Assembly: GCA_002405475.1 (NCBI GenBank)
Contig: DHLX01000030.1
Coordinates: forward strand, 1-7,235
Source of the DNA: Burkholderiales bacterium UBA4657
GTDB lineage: Bacteria > Pseudomonadota > Gammaproteobacteria > Burkholderiales > Burkholderiaceae_E
Direction of reading: 5' to 3'
DNA length: 7,235 bases
Positions 6,937 to 7,235 of the stretch are shown piece by piece (position 1 is the stretch's first letter; every line of letters starts with the position of its first letter). The notes under the pieces are model-generated. The model searched no databases and was not told where the DNA came from. It saw only the letters and a program-made list of their open reading frames with translations. Position numbers and translations under genes: made by a program.

Positions 6937-7026
6937 TGGCGGAAGCGGTGAGATTCGAACTCACGAACGTCGTAAAACGTTGCCGGTTTTCAAGACCGGT
7001 GCATTCAACCGCTCTGCCACGCTTCC
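6937..7026 (-). tRNA. tRNA-Ser(TGA), reads UCA
   Basis: This 90-base tRNA includes an encoded CCA (complement of TGG 6937-6939) and discriminator G (6940). The acceptor stem GGAAGCG (7026-7020) pairs perfectly with CGCTTCC (6947-6941). The anticodon loop CTTGAAA lies between CCGGT and ACCGG, with anticodon TGA at 6992-6990. A long variable arm (AACGT stem paired with ACGTT) marks it as class II, as expected for serine. The T arm has GTGAG-TTCGAAT-CTCAC. It is the last gene of the visible tRNA cluster, and no intrinsic terminator is seen beyond its 3' end. Confidence 0.97.
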
Positions 7027-7036
7027 TAATGTGCGA

Positions 7037-7042
7037 ATTATA
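7037..7042 (-). promoter_or_regulatory. Perfect TATAAT in the Leu-Ser tRNA spacer
   Basis: The 30-base spacer (7027-7056) is A/T-rich and contains a consensus -10 hexamer on the minus strand (7042-7037). It would place a start a few bases before tRNA-Ser. No convincing -35 lies 16-18 bases upstream, where the tRNA-Leu acceptor end sits. It could be a weak internal promoter or just an A/T-rich processing spacer. Confidence 0.25.
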
Positions 7043-7056
7043 AGGCTAATTAGGCA

Positions 7057-7149
7057 TGGTGCCCGGAACCGGAATCGAACCGGTACGCCCCCTTTCGGGT
7101 AGGCGGCGGATTTTAAGTCCGCTGTGTCTACCAATTTCACCACCCGGGC
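7057..7149 (-). tRNA. tRNA-Leu(TAA), reads UUA
   Basis: This 93-base tRNA includes an encoded CCA (complement of 7057-7059) and discriminator A (7060). The acceptor GCCCGGG (7149-7143) pairs with TCCGGGC (7067-7061), with a terminal G-U at pair 7-66. The anticodon loop CTTAAAA lies in the GCGGA/TCCGC stem, and anticodon TAA is at 7115-7113. A long variable arm (CGCCTACCC-GAAA-GGGGGCG) is typical of leucine tRNAs, as is the T arm ACCGG-TTCGATT-CCGGT. It corresponds in position and type to leuZ of the E. coli gly-cys-leu cluster. Confidence 0.97.
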
Positions 7150-7150
7150 C

Positions 7151-7166
7151 ATCGGCTTGCGCCGAT
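7151..7166 (-). repeat. Perfect 6-bp inverted repeat in the Cys-Leu tRNA spacer
   Basis: ATCGGC (7151-7156) and GCCGAT (7161-7166) flank a 4-base loop TTGC and fill most of the 19-base spacer between the two mature tRNAs. In the precursor RNA this forms a hairpin between the tRNA-Cys CCA end and the tRNA-Leu 5' end. It may guide tRNA precursor processing. With no U-run it is not a terminator. Confidence 0.55.
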
Positions 7167-7168
7167 AG

Positions 7169-7235
7169 TGGAGGCGGAACCCGGAATCGAACCGAGGTAC
7201 ACGGCTTTGCAGGCCGCTGCATAACCACTCTGCCA
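7169..7235 (-). tRNA. tRNA-Cys(GCA), 5' acceptor strand cut by window edge
   Basis: All but the first seven bases are present: U8 sits at the window end (7235). The 3' side ends in encoded CCA (complement of 7169-7171) and discriminator T (7172), the U73 identity base of cysteine tRNAs. The acceptor 3' strand is TTCCGCC (7179-7173). The anticodon loop CTGCAAA sits on the GCGGC/GCCGT stem, with anticodon GCA at 7210-7208. The variable region is short and the T loop is TTCGATT. It is transcribed toward tRNA-Leu and tRNA-Ser. A tRNA-Gly is commonly next upstream, outside this window. Confidence 0.95.

Noticed and set aside
6961..7228. Two short minus-strand open frames across the tRNA genes
   Set aside because: Their translations (with runs such as VVKLVDTADLKSAA) are typical false proteins read through tRNA-Leu and neighbouring tRNAs; the tRNA folds explain the sequence fully.
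6937..7235. tRNA cluster as an integration site for a genomic island
   Set aside because: No integrase, no repeated tRNA 3' end and no foreign-looking genes are visible beside the tRNAs in this window.
1..7235. CRISPR array, insertion sequence, toxin-antitoxin or phage defence system
   Set aside because: No regular direct repeats, terminal inverted repeats, transposase motifs or small paired genes were found; the coding space is filled by housekeeping families.

Overview
The window looks like an ordinary chromosomal housekeeping segment of a proteobacterium, most likely a betaproteobacterium. The gene order dapD / pilU-type ATPase / yffB (ArsC-like) / prmB, together with an RmuC, a YbbP-type permease and a Cys-Leu-Ser tRNA cluster, points that way. 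This placement rests on recalled protein similarities and gene order, and genus cannot be assigned. Gene density is very high, and no mobile element, CRISPR array, phage gene or toxin-antitoxin pair was found.

Layout. A plus-strand run fills 2-2659: the C-terminal end of dapD (lysine/diaminopimelate synthesis), a PilU-like pilus retraction ATPase, a small YffB/ArsC-family protein that overlaps the ATPase gene by 8 bases, and prmB (methyltransferase for ribosomal protein L3). The first gap is 22 bases and the last 13, so the four genes probably form one transcription unit. It meets the minus-strand unit tail to tail, with 6 bases between prmB and rmuC. The minus-strand unit (6462 down to 2666) is a large YbbP-type FtsX-family permease followed 8 bases later by rmuC, whose Shine-Dalgarno sequence includes the permease stop codon. 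A 64-base divergent region (6463-6526) separates the permease from a plus-strand TM2-domain membrane protein gene. That gene runs to within 5 bases of a minus-strand tRNA cluster, transcribed tRNA-Cys(GCA), tRNA-Leu(TAA), tRNA-Ser(TGA). The tRNA-Cys is cut by the window edge.

The plus-strand operon mixes cell-wall/lysine precursor synthesis, pilus motility, a thiol-type small protein and ribosome modification, so it is a conserved neighbourhood rather than a single pathway. The most useful oddities are the absence of dapE between yffB and prmB, the lone pilU inside a dap neighbourhood, the YbbP permease without its usual YbbA ATPase in view but linked to rmuC, and two small RNA-level structures: a hairpin at the prmB/rmuC junction and a perfect 6-bp hairpin in the Cys-Leu tRNA spacer. 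I see no convincing evidence of a new biological system. Everything from 2 to 7235 is accounted for by genes or short spacers, so there is no unexplained stretch longer than 300 bases.
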